64,000 nucleotides of DNA from Cellulosimicrobium funkei. GTDB taxonomy: Bacteria > Actinomycetota > Actinomycetes > Actinomycetales > Cellulomonadaceae. A model generated the notes under the pieces. It saw only the letters and a program-made list of their open reading frames with translations, made no database searches and had not been told where the DNA came from. Location: NCBI RefSeq assembly GCF_001019615.1, contig NZ_JNBQ01000002.1, positions 1 through 64,000 of the forward strand. The letters run 5' to 3'. This document shows positions 26,817 to 35,103 of this stretch, in pieces. The first letter of the stretch is position 1; each line of letters starts with the position of its first letter. The position numbers and the translations under genes are program-made.

Positions 26817-28088
26817 ATGTCGTCCCACCAGCACCCGCACCAGACCGCCACTCCCGGCGGGCCGCGACCGGCGTCCGGCCGCGTCCCGCTGTCCGTCCTC
26901 GACCTCGCGATCGTGCCCGAGGGGGCGACGGGACAGGACGCGGTGCGCCGCGCCGTCGGGCTCGCGCGCGACCTCGACCGGCTCGGGTACCACCGCGTCT
27001 GGTACGCCGAGCACCACCTGTCGCCGGGCGTCGGCTCCGCCTCGCCCGCCGTGCTCGCCGCGGCCGTCGCGGCTCGGACCGAGCGCATCCGCGTCGGCAG
27101 CGGTGCCGTGCTGCTCAGCACGACGAGCCCGCTCGTCGCCGCCGAGCAGTTCGGGACGATCGCCGCGCTGCACCCCGGCCGGGTCGACCTCGGGCTCGGC
27201 CGGGCGTTCACGCCGCCGGCGGGGGAGAAGAGCGCGAAGGCCGCGCCGCAGCGGGCGGCCCGGCCCGGCGCGACCGGGCCGCGCGTCGTCGAGGGGCTCT
27301 ACGTCCCGGGAGCTCCGCCGTCGAACGTCAACGACTCCGTGCTGCGCGAGCGGATCCTCGCCCAGAAGCGGATCGTCGGCGCCTCGCGCACGCCGGTCAG
27401 CTTTCGCGACGAGCTCGACCTCGTGCTCGGCCTGCGCGCCGGGACGTACCGCGACGAGCACGGGACGCCGTACGTGAGCCCGCCCGTCGAGGGCGCCGAC
27501 TGGGACCTGTGGGTCCTCGCGTCGAGCCCCGGCGAGAGCGCGCGCGTCGCGGGCGAGCTCGGGCTGCCGATCGCCGCGAACTACCACGTGGCGCCGTCGG
27601 CGACGATCGACACGGTCGCCGCCTACCGCGAGGCGTTCCGTCCGGGCGTGCTCGACGAGCCGTACGTCGTCGTGTCCGCCGACGTGCTCGTCGCCGACAC
27701 GATCGAGCGGGCGCGCGAGCTCGCGACGCCGTTCGCCGACTGGGTGCTCTCCATCCGCAGCGGCGTCGACGGCGCGATCGCGTACCCCGAGCCGGGCACC
27801 TCGCCCGCGTGGGAGGAGCGCCCGGAGGCCGAGCGCGCGCTCGTCGCGGACCGCGTCGACACGCGGATCGTCGGCGACCCGGAGACGGTCGTGCAGCGGC
27901 TCGAGACGCTGCGCCGCGCGACCGGGGCCGACGAGCTGCTCGTCACCACCGCGACCCACGACGCCGACGACGCCCGCCGCTCGTTCGAGCTGCTCGCCGA
28001 GCACTGGTTCGCGGCGGACCCCGCTCTCGACGCCGCGGCGACACCCGCCGCCACCGACGTCGCACCCGCGCTCGCCATCATCCCCTGA
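26817..28088 (+). CDS. LLM class flavin-dependent monooxygenase (3)
   Basis: The 423-residue protein has the group pattern YHRVWYAEHH, VGSGAVLLSTTSPLVAAEQFGTIAALHPGRVDLGLGRA and a C-terminal TGADELLVTTATHD. This is the MsnO8-like branch of the luciferase family, flavin-dependent and often near sulfur genes. An RBS GAAGGAAG lies just before ATG, and the 79 bp upstream include a small GGTCCCG/CGGGACC inverted repeat. A type C palindrome begins 5 bp after the stop. Substrate unknown. Confidence 0.88.
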   Translation: MSSHQHPHQTATPGGPRPASGRVPLSVLDLAIVPEGATGQDAVRRAVGLARDLDRLGYHRVWYAEHHLSPGVGSASPAVLAAAVAARTERIRVGSGAVLLSTTSPLVAAEQFGTIAALHPGRVDLGLGRAFTPPAGEKSAKAAPQRAARPGATGPRVVEGLYVPGAPPSNVNDSVLRERILAQKRIVGASRTPVSFRDELDLVLGLRAGTYRDEHGTPYVSPPVEGADWDLWVLASSPGESARVAGELGLPIAANYHVAPSATIDTVAAYREAFRPGVLDEPYVVVSADVLVADTIERARELATPFADWVLSIRSGVDGAIAYPEPGTSPAWEERPEAERALVADRVDTRIVGDPETVVQRLETLRRATGADELLVTTATHDADDARRSFELLAEHWFAADPALDAAATPAATDVAPALAIIP

Positions 28089-28092
28089 CGCG

Positions 28093-28156
28093 AGATCGAC
28101 CCGCGCGTCGCCAGATCGACCTCCTGAAGGTCGATCTCAGGCGTGCGGGTCGATCT
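28093..28156. repeat. Mosaic palindrome, type C (copy 1)
   Basis: The word AGATCGACC occurs at 28093 and 28113, and its inverse GGTCGATCT at 28129 and 28148; steps are 20 and 19 bp. Inner arms 28113-28122 and 28128-28137 pair perfectly, and the outer 12 bp arms 28093-28104 and 28145-28156 also pair. Cross-pairing of inner-left with outer-right (CGCCAGATCGACC) is equally good, so two folds are possible. Confidence 0.75.
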
Positions 28157-28182
28157 GGCGACCTCACCCGAAGGAGAGACCC

Positions 28183-28587
28183 ATGACCACGACCCCGCCC
28201 CTCCAGGCCGCCGCCGACGCCGCGGCCAAGGTCGCCGACGGCGCGCTGCTGATCGACGTGCGCTCAGCCGGCGGTCGCGCCGCGCACGGCGAGATCCCCG
28301 GCGCGACCCTCGCCGACCGCCACGACCTCGACGCGCTGTTCGGCCCTGCCGACAACCCGGCGATCTCGCTCGACACGCCCGTCGTCGTCGTGTGCGGGTC
28401 GCCGAACGGCTCCGGCCCCGTCGCCGAGGCGCTCGCCCAGCGCGGGTACACGCACGTCTCGCACGTCGACGGCGGCTTCCCGGCCTGGAAGGACGCCGGC
28501 CTCCCGGCGTCCGACCCGGTCGAGGCGCCCGCGACGTCGCCCGAGCCGACGGCGCCCCCGGAGCCGACGGCGCCCGCCCGGCCCTGA
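28183..28587 (+). CDS. Rhodanese-like domain protein
   Basis: The 134-residue protein is one rhodanese domain (about 10-110): LLIDVRSAGGRAAHGEIPGA, VVVVCGSPNGSGPVAEALAQRGYTHVSHVDGGFPAWKDAGLP. The active-site cysteine of the CGSPNGSG loop is present, but the loop lacks the arginines of classical thiosulfate sulfurtransferases. The last 25 residues are a Pro/Ala/Thr tail. It may carry persulfide released by the monooxygenases. RBS GAAGGAGAG precedes ATG. Confidence 0.88.
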   Translation: MTTTPPLQAAADAAAKVADGALLIDVRSAGGRAAHGEIPGATLADRHDLDALFGPADNPAISLDTPVVVVCGSPNGSGPVAEALAQRGYTHVSHVDGGFPAWKDAGLPASDPVEAPATSPEPTAPPEPTAPARP

Positions 28588-28642
28588 GCCGGCGTCCGAC
28601 CCGCACCGCGAACCACCCGCACCCACACCCACGGAGACCCTC

Positions 28643-29758
28643 ATGCCCGTCGAGTTCCTCGGCATCGCCACGACCAACGACGCCTCGGAGACCACCGAGC
28701 GCACGACCGCCGCGTTCGACCCCGCCTACCTCGAGCGCATCGTCCGCGCGCACGAGGACAACGGCTGGACGCGCGTGCTCTTCGCCTACGGCTCCTCCGG
28801 CCCCGAGCCCGCCGCCCTCGCCGCGTACACCGCGGCGCGCCTCGACTCGATCGAGCTGCTCCTTGCGCACCGGCCCAACGTGTCCTACCCGACGTACGCC
28901 GCCAAGACGTTCGCGACGCTCGACCAGCTCTCCGGCGGGCGGCTCTCCGTCCACTTCATCACGGGCGGCAACGACCACGAGCAGGGCCGTGAGGGTGACA
29001 CGCTGACCAAGGACGAGCGGTACGCGCGCACCCACGAATACATCCAGATCGTCAAGCAGGCATGGGCGAGCTCCGAGCCGTTCGACCACCACGGCCCGTT
29101 CTACGACTTCGACGACTTCGTGCTCGACGCCAAGCCGTTCGAGGGACGCACCCCGACCATCTCGTTCGGCGGGTCGTCCGACGCCGCGTTCCGCGTCGGC
29201 GCGGCCGAGGCCGACATCTACGCCGTCTGGGGCGAGCCCCTCGACCGCACCGCCGAGCAGATCGCGCGCGTGCACGCCGAGGCCGCCGCCGCGGGCCGTG
29301 CGACGCCGCCCCGCATCCACGCGGCGTTCCGGCCTATCGTCGCCCCGACCGAGGAGCTCGCCTGGGAGAAGGCGCACCGCATCCTCGACCGGATCGAGGC
29401 GCGCAAGGCGGCTGCGGGCGGGCAGCTCAGCCGTCGGCACCCGATCGACAAGCCCGAGAACGCGGGCTCGCAGCGACTCCTCGAGATCGCCGCGCAGGGC
29501 GAGCGCTTCGACACCGCCCTGTGGACCGCGACGGCCAAGGCCACCGGCGGCGCCGGCAACTCCAACGCGCTCGTCGGCACGCCCGAGCAGGTCGCCGAGG
29601 CCCTCCTCGCGTACTACGACCTCGGCGTCCGCGTCATCTCCGCCCGCGGCTACGACCTGCTCGACGACGCGATCGACTTCGGCCGCTACGTCATCCCGAT
29701 CGTCCGCGAGGAGGTCGCGAAGCGCGACGCCGCGACCGCGGAGGCCGCCGCGGCCTGA
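28643..29758 (+). CDS. SsuD-like alkanesulfonate monooxygenase (4)
   Basis: The 371-residue protein belongs to the SsuD group of LLM enzymes: FATLDQLSGGRLSVHFITGGNDHEQ, DERYARTHEYIQIVKQAW, TISFGGSSDAAFRVGAAEADIYAVWGEPL. SsuD uses FMNH2 and oxygen to desulfonate alkanesulfonates, releasing sulfite. It lacks the usual arginine-rich C-terminus but has the typical length. It lies 55 bp after the rhodanese gene and 150 bp before a fifth LLM gene, with a type C palindrome between. Substrate chain length cannot be told. Confidence 0.9.
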   Translation: MPVEFLGIATTNDASETTERTTAAFDPAYLERIVRAHEDNGWTRVLFAYGSSGPEPAALAAYTAARLDSIELLLAHRPNVSYPTYAAKTFATLDQLSGGRLSVHFITGGNDHEQGREGDTLTKDERYARTHEYIQIVKQAWASSEPFDHHGPFYDFDDFVLDAKPFEGRTPTISFGGSSDAAFRVGAAEADIYAVWGEPLDRTAEQIARVHAEAAAAGRATPPRIHAAFRPIVAPTEELAWEKAHRILDRIEARKAAAGGQLSRRHPIDKPENAGSQRLLEIAAQGERFDTALWTATAKATGGAGNSNALVGTPEQVAEALLAYYDLGVRVISARGYDLLDDAIDFGRYVIPIVREEVAKRDAATAEAAAA

Positions 29759-29770
29759 CGGTCCGCGACC

Positions 29771-29855
29771 GAGATCGGCAGAGAAGGACGAGATCGGCAG
29801 CCCCGGCCGAGGTCGGCACGTGCACCTGCCGACCTCGACCGGTGCTGCCGATCTC
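29771..29855. repeat. Mosaic palindrome, type C (copy 2)
   Basis: The word GAGATCGGCA lies at 29771 and 29790, GAGGTCGGCA at 29809 (steps of 19 bp), and inverse forms at 29827 and 29846. Arms 29790-29818 and 29827-29855 (29 bp) differ at two positions around an 8 nt centre that is itself palindromic (GTGCAC). It stands between two LLM genes, 12 bp after the stop of the first. Confidence 0.8.
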
Positions 29856-29908
29856 GGTGGCGCGCCCGCCCGGCCCGACCACGAACGACGACGACAAGGA
29901 GCAGGACC

Positions 29909-31007
29909 GTGCGTTTCCAGGTACTCGACATCGTGTTCAACCCGCCCCATCCGGTGACCGGGGAGGCGGTCGCGCCGTCCGACCGGCTGAACCGGGTCGT
30001 GGAGACGGCGGTGCTGGCGGAGGAGCTCGGGTTCGACTCGTTCGCGGTGGGGGAGCGGCACGCGGGGGAGGTGCTGTCGTCGGCACCGACGGTGATCCTC
30101 GGTGCGGTCGCGGCGCGGACGTCGCGGATCCTCCTGAGCACCGGCGTGACGGTGCTGTCGCTGCTCGACCCGATCCGCGTCGCCGAGGACCTCGCGACGG
30201 TGGACCAGCTGAGCCGGGGGCGGCTGGAGATCGTCATCGGCAAGGGCAACGAGGTGCTCCAGTACCCGCTGCTGGGGCTGGACATCGACAAGCAGTACGA
30301 GTACCTCCAGGAGAACTACGAGCTCCTGCGGCTGCTGCTGTCCGAGGAGGACGTGAGCTGGACCGGGCGGCACCGGCACGCCCTGGAGCACGCGACGACG
30401 CTGCCGCGTCCGTTCGCGGGGCCGTTCCGCATCTGGCACGGGTCGGCGACGTCGCAGTTCGCGGTCGATCTCGCGGCGCGGTACGGGGACCCGATCGTGA
30501 GCGCCAACGCCCTCCAGCCGCGCGAGAACTACCAGGTGCTCATCGACCGCTACCGCGAGCAGTACGCGGAGCACGGGCACGACCCGGCGTACGGGTTCGT
30601 GGGGTCGGGCTCGGGGGGGCCTGTTCCTCGCGGACACGACGGAGGAGGCGATCGAGCAGTACCGCCCGATCTACGAGGGTCAGGTCGCGGCGGCGGCACG
30701 CCGGGGATACGGGCCGGACGCCGTCGGGAAGGCGCCGAGCTTCCGGACGGTCGAGGACGCGGTCGAGCGGGGCCCGGCGCTGGTGGGGTCGCCGGAGCGC
30801 GTGGCCGAGAAGATCCTCGACTACCACGCCTCGTACGGGCACGACCTCCAGTCCGTCTCGGTGAACCACCTGATCCCCGCCTCGCAGCAGGAGGACGTCC
30901 TGCGCCGGTTCGCGGAGGAGGTGGTCCCGGTCGTGAAGGCCGAGGTGAAGACCGACCTGTGGAGCGCGGCCGACGCGCGCCGCGCGGCGGGGTTCACCGC
31001 GGCCTGA
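29909..31007 (+). pseudogene. LLM class monooxygenase (5), frameshifted in a G7 run
   Basis: The first 236 residues (RFQVLDIVFNPP, FAVGERHAGEV, LSTGVTVLSLLDPIRVAEDLATVDQLSRGRLEIVIGKGN) are a normal LLM enzyme resembling the CE1758 group. At 30613-30619 a run of seven G shifts the frame; with six G the protein continues SGGLFLADTTEEAIEQYRP and reaches a TGA at 31005-31007, giving 365 residues, the family length. Downstream of the shift the correct frame is fully protein-like. It is either a recent mutation, a sequencing homopolymer error or phase variation. RBS GGAGCAGGACC precedes GTG 29909. It is last in the island. Confidence 0.85.
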
Positions 31008-31033
31008 CCGGGCCGCCGGACCGGAGCAGGACA

Positions 31034-31062
31034 GGGCCCGTCTCGCCTCGCGAGGCGGGCCC
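31034..31062 (+). terminator. Terminator of the 17.4-31.0 kb island
   Basis: GGGCCCGTCTC (31034-31044) pairs with 31052-31062 (one T-G wobble) around a 7 nt loop, followed by TTCCC. It lies 27 bp after the last LLM stop. Confidence 0.75.
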
Positions 31063-31187
31063 TTCCCGCGCTCGTGGTGGCCCCGCGACGGCCCACGACG
31101 CTGCGCAGCAGGAAACATCCGTCCGCCTGGCGGGACGCCCGTCTCGAAACTTGACTCAACCGGTCGGGATTGTCTTTCCTGCTCCCA

Positions 31188-31269
31188 GGTGACGAGCGTC
31201 AGCACGCAGGCCCGGCTCGCTGACCAGCAACCCTTCGACGTGACGGGGTGCTCCGGGAACGACCTGACC
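31188..31269 (+). ncRNA. SAM-IV-like riboswitch, divergent copy
   Basis: The sequence aligns with the aptamer at 16990 and 44759: GGTGACGAG at the 5' end, GCCCGGCTCGCTGACCAGCAACCC in the core and CGGGGTGCTCCGGGAACGACC at the 3' side. The outer helix is shifted (AGGT/ACCT), and CCAAG becomes GCAGG, so it may be a variant class (SAM-I/IV). TTGACT at 31151 is a -35-like hexamer upstream. A CCGCGCCGG/CCGGCGCGG hairpin (31318-31343) lies between it and the binding protein gene; it may be the expression platform. No other feature was seen in 31270-31404. Confidence 0.72.
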
Positions 31270-31404
31270 GCGTGGCTCCCGCCGCGCGGTAAGCACGGCA
31301 CCCCGGTGGGTTCCCCGCCGCGCCGGCCCTCGGCCCGGCGCGGACGACCACCGGCGCCGGACGATCGCCGGTCCTCAGCCGGCACACGAGGAGAGCAGCA
31401 CGAC

Positions 31405-33033
31405 ATGATCCCCACACCTCACCGACGCCGGTCCCTGACCGTCGCCGCGGCGGCCGCCGCGACGGGCCTCCTGCTCAGCGCGTGCGCGGGCGGCGGCTCG
31501 GGCGCGTCCGACGACGACGGGTCGCCGAGCCCGTCCGGCGAGCCCGTGGCGGGCGGCGACCTGACCTTCGCGATCACGGTCGACTCGCACTGCATCGACC
31601 CGCAGCAGGTCGGCAACAACGACGCCATCGCCGCGGCCCGCCAGACCGTCGCGTCGCTCACGGCGCAGGACCCGGAGTCGGGCGAGATCCTGCCGTGGCT
31701 CGCGGAGAGCTGGGAGGTGAACGACGACGCGTCGAGCTACACGTTCCACCTGCGCGACGACGCGACGTACGCCGACGGCACGCCGATCGACGCCGAGTCG
31801 GTCAAGACGAACTTCGACGCGATCGTCGCGCTCGGCGCGACGGCGTCGCTCGGGTCGCAGTACCTCGTCGGTTACGAGGGCACGACCGTCACGGACCCGC
31901 AGACCCTCACGGTCGACTTCGCGGCGCCGAGCGCCCAGTTCCTCCAGGCCACCTCGACGTTCTCGCTCGGCCTGCTCGCGCCGTCGTCGGCCGACCTGAG
32001 CGTCGAGGACCGTTGCGCCGGCAAGTTCGTCGGCTCCGGGCCGTTCTCCGTGAAGTCCTACACGCAGGACCAGGAGATCGTGCTCGAGAAGGTCGCGGGC
32101 TACGCGTGGGGCTCGGAGGCCAACGACCACCAGGGCGAGGCCTACCTCGACACGGTGACGTTCAAGGTCATCCCCGAGGCGAGCGTGCGCAGCGGCAGCC
32201 TGGTCTCCGGCCAGATCGACGCCACGGCCGCGATCTCGACCGTCGACCTCCCGCAGTTCGACGGGAACGGGTTCTGGCTCGAGTACCGCGCGAACCCGGG
32301 CGTCGTGTTCAACCTCTTCCCCAACGAGTCGAGCCCGCTCGCGGGCGACGAGGCCGTGCGGACGGCGATCCTCAAGGGCATCGACCGCGAGCAGATCGCG
32401 GACACCGTGCTCAGCGAGCAGGACGAGCCGGCCACGAGCGTCCTGTCCCACTCGACGCCCCTCTACGAGAGCATCGCCGACGAGCTCGCCTACGACCCCG
32501 AGGGCGCGAAGAAGATCCTCGACGACGCGGGCTGGGTCGAGGGCGCCGACGGCGTCCGGGAGAAGGACGGCCAGAAGCTCTCGACGACCGTGACGTTCTG
32601 GCAGGTGCCGGAGCCGCTCGAGCTGGTCCAGCAGCAGCTCGCGCAGATCGGCGTCGACCTCCAGCTCCAGCACGTGACCGTCGCGGAGTCGCAGGCCATC
32701 AAGGAGAGCGGCGACTTCGACTTCGACTACTACAACCTCACGCGCTCCGACCCGGACGTGCTGCGGACGATCTTCTCTGCCAACGCGCGCAACATCAACC
32801 AGCGTGACGCGGAGGAGGTCGACGACCTCCTCGACGCGTCGGCCGCGGCGACCGACCCGGCCGAGCGCCAGGAGCTCGTCACGGAGGCGTCGCGCCTCCT
32901 CGTCCAGAAGGGGCACGCGATCCCGGTCTACGAGCTGTCGACGACCATCGCGGCGGCCGACACGGTCCACGGCCTGACGTTCGAGGCGTCGTCGCGCCTC
33001 GACTTCTACGACGCCTGGGTCACCCAGGGCTGA
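31405..33033 (+). CDS. Family 5 (peptide-type) solute-binding lipoprotein (1)
   Basis: The 542-residue lipoprotein (LLLSAC, Cys27) has the family 5 domain (PF00496): GEILPWLAESWEVNDDASSYTFHLRDDATYADGTPI, then a ligand-binding body with RLLVQKGHAIPVY and an aromatic C-terminal end. Binding proteins of this family capture peptides, glutathione, nickel or sugars. Because it lies behind a SAM-type aptamer, an organosulfur ligand is inferred. The RBS GAGGAGAG is 11 bp before ATG. A perfect stem-loop follows the gene and may favour its higher expression over the permeases. Confidence 0.9.
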   Translation: MIPTPHRRRSLTVAAAAAATGLLLSACAGGGSGASDDDGSPSPSGEPVAGGDLTFAITVDSHCIDPQQVGNNDAIAAARQTVASLTAQDPESGEILPWLAESWEVNDDASSYTFHLRDDATYADGTPIDAESVKTNFDAIVALGATASLGSQYLVGYEGTTVTDPQTLTVDFAAPSAQFLQATSTFSLGLLAPSSADLSVEDRCAGKFVGSGPFSVKSYTQDQEIVLEKVAGYAWGSEANDHQGEAYLDTVTFKVIPEASVRSGSLVSGQIDATAAISTVDLPQFDGNGFWLEYRANPGVVFNLFPNESSPLAGDEAVRTAILKGIDREQIADTVLSEQDEPATSVLSHSTPLYESIADELAYDPEGAKKILDDAGWVEGADGVREKDGQKLSTTVTFWQVPEPLELVQQQLAQIGVDLQLQHVTVAESQAIKESGDFDFDYYNLTRSDPDVLRTIFSANARNINQRDAEEVDDLLDASAAATDPAERQELVTEASRLLVQKGHAIPVYELSTTIAAADTVHGLTFEASSRLDFYDAWVTQG

Positions 33034-33040
33034 CCCGACG

Positions 33041-33080
33041 GGTCCGCCTGCCCGACGTCGCGGCGTCGGGCAGGCGGACC
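33041..33080 (+). other. Intercistronic stem-loop
   Basis: A perfect 17 bp stem (33041-33057 with 33064-33080) and 6 nt loop TCGCGG occupy the gap between binding protein and permease genes. Such stems protect the upstream mRNA from 3' decay or reduce readthrough, which gives binding proteins in excess. Confidence 0.75.
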
Positions 33081-33106
33081 GTCCCCCACGGAAGGAGGAC
33101 CGACCC

Positions 33107-34060
33107 ATGGGCCGGTACGTCCTGCGTCGCGCCGGGCAGGGGCTGTTCGTGCTCTGGGCGGCGTTCACGATCTCGTTCTTCGTCCTCTACCTGCTGCCCA
33201 GCGACCCGGCCGCGCTCATGGCGAGCGGCGGCGGCGAGGCGGACCAGGTGGACCCCGCGCTGCTCGACGCGCTCCGCGCGCAGTACGGCCTCGACCGACC
33301 CGTGCTGGTGCAGTACGCCGACGCGCTGTGGCACGCGCTGCGCCTCGACTTCGGCACGTCGTACTCGTCGGGCGCCCCCGCGACCCAGCTCGTGCTCCAG
33401 GCGCTCCCCGAGACGCTCCGGCTCACGGCCGCGGCTCTCGTCCTCGCCGTCGTCGCAGGCGCAGGCATCGCCATCGCGAGCACGTTCCCGCGCGCGGCCT
33501 GGTTGCGCCACGCGCTCGCGTCGCTGCCGCCGCTCGGCGTCGCGCTGCCGCCGTTCTGGCTGGGCCTGCTGCTCCTCCAGTGGTTCTCCTTCCAACTCCC
33601 GGTGTTCCCCGCGATCGGCAACGAGGGCGCGATCAGCCTCGTGCTGCCGGCGATCACGCTCGCCGTGCCGGCGAGCGCCGCGCTCGCGCAGGTGCTCGCG
33701 CGGAGCCTGCGCGGGACGCTCGCCGAGCCGTACGTCGAGACGGCGCGCGCGAAGGGCGCGAGCCGGGCGCGCGTGCACTTCGGCCACGCGCTGCGCAACG
33801 CCGCGATCCCCGCGCTGACCGTGCTCGGGGTCCTCGTCGGCGGGCTGCTCGGCGGCACGGTCGTCACGGAGACGGTGTTCTCGCGCGCGGGCCTCGGGCG
33901 ACTGACGGTCACGTCGGTGGACGCGCAGGACATCCCCGTGGTGCAGGCGGTGGTCGTCCTCTCGGCGCTCGTGTTCGTGGTCGTCACGCTCCTGGTCGAC
34001 CTGCTCTACCCCCTGCTCGACCCCCGGATCGACGCACGACAGAAGGCGGTGGCCGCATGA
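33107..34060 (+). CDS. DppB-like ABC importer permease (1)
   Basis: The 317-residue protein has six hydrophobic segments and DppB/OppB features: an early ALFVLYLLPSDPA, the EAA loop YVETARAKGASRARVHFGHALRNAAIP and a final DLLYPLLDPRIDAR. RBS GGAAGGAGG is 10 bp before ATG. Its stop overlaps the start of the second permease gene (ATGA). Together they form the membrane channel of the importer fed by the binding protein just upstream. Confidence 0.92.
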   Translation: MGRYVLRRAGQGLFVLWAAFTISFFVLYLLPSDPAALMASGGGEADQVDPALLDALRAQYGLDRPVLVQYADALWHALRLDFGTSYSSGAPATQLVLQALPETLRLTAAALVLAVVAGAGIAIASTFPRAAWLRHALASLPPLGVALPPFWLGLLLLQWFSFQLPVFPAIGNEGAISLVLPAITLAVPASAALAQVLARSLRGTLAEPYVETARAKGASRARVHFGHALRNAAIPALTVLGVLVGGLLGGTVVTETVFSRAGLGRLTVTSVDAQDIPVVQAVVVLSALVFVVVTLLVDLLYPLLDPRIDARQKAVAA

Positions 34061-35103
34061 GCACGAGGCCGGGAGTGCGCATCGTGCTCCGGGACGAGGT
34101 CCGGGTCGCGGACCGTGCCGCGGTGGCCGACGCGCCGCCGTCGGGCCCGCTCGTCCCCGACTCCCCGCCCGCCGACGCGCCCGAGGTGCGCACGCCCGAG
34201 GAGATCGAAGTCGCGGACCGCGAGGACGCGCGCGCGATCATCCGGTACGGGCGGGTCCGCGGCGTCGGCACGGCGGGCCGGTGGCGCCGCGGGGTGCGGT
34301 ACGCCGTGCGGCGTCCTGGTCTGGTCGTCGCCGTGCTCGTCGTCCTGCTCGTCACGGCGTGGGCGGTCGTCCCGCAGCTCTTCACGGCGTACGACCCGCT
34401 GACGGGCGTGCCCGCGGACCGGCTCCAGCCGCCGTCGGGCGCGCACCTGTTCGGCACCGACCACCTGGGGCGAGACGTGTACGCGCGCGTCGTCCACGGC
34501 GCGTCCGCGTCGCTGAGCGCGACCGTCATCGCGGTCGCCGTCGGGCTCGTCGCCGGGTCGCTGCTCGGCCTGCTCGCGGGGTTCGTGCGCGGGTGGGTGG
34601 ACGACGTCGTCGGCCGGTTCGTCGACGTGCTGCTCGCGATCCCGAGCATCCTGCTCTCGCTCGCGATCATCACGGCGCTCGGGTTCGGGACGGTCAAGGT
34701 CGCGATCGCCGTCGGCATCACGAGCGTCGCGACGTTCGCGCGCGTCATGCGGGCCGAGGTCCTGCGCACCTCGACGTCGGTGTACGTCGAGGCGGCCCGC
34801 GCGTCGGGGGTGCGCTGGTACGGCGTGCTGGGGCGTCACGTGCTGCCCAACGCGACGGGACCGGTGCTCGCGCTCGTCGCGCTCGAGCTCGGCACGGCGG
34901 TGCTCGCCATCTCGGCCCTGAGCTTCCTCGGCTACGGGACGCCGCCGCCCGCACCGGAGTGGGGGTCGCTCGTCTCGGGCGGGCGCGACTACCTGGCCAC
35001 CGCGTGGTGGCTCACGACCATGCCGGGCCTCGTGATCGTCGCCGTCGTGCTGTCGGCGAACCGCATCGCGCGGTCCCTGGAACGGACCGGAGGGGACGCA
35101 TGA
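34057..35103 (+). CDS. DppC-like ABC importer permease (1)
   Basis: The 348-residue protein has a 90-residue hydrophilic N-terminal tail and then the DppC/OppC layout: FGTDHLGRDVYARVVHGA, a six-helix body and YVEAARASGVRWYGVLGRHVLPN as the EAA loop. The N-terminal tail is longer than in most family members and has acidic and proline stretches. It partners the DppB-like permease. The stop overlaps the ATPase start by 4 bases. Confidence 0.9.
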   Translation: MSTRPGVRIVLRDEVRVADRAAVADAPPSGPLVPDSPPADAPEVRTPEEIEVADREDARAIIRYGRVRGVGTAGRWRRGVRYAVRRPGLVVAVLVVLLVTAWAVVPQLFTAYDPLTGVPADRLQPPSGAHLFGTDHLGRDVYARVVHGASASLSATVIAVAVGLVAGSLLGLLAGFVRGWVDDVVGRFVDVLLAIPSILLSLAIITALGFGTVKVAIAVGITSVATFARVMRAEVLRTSTSVYVEAARASGVRWYGVLGRHVLPNATGPVLALVALELGTAVLAISALSFLGYGTPPPAPEWGSLVSGGRDYLATAWWLTTMPGLVIVAVVLSANRIARSLERTGGDA

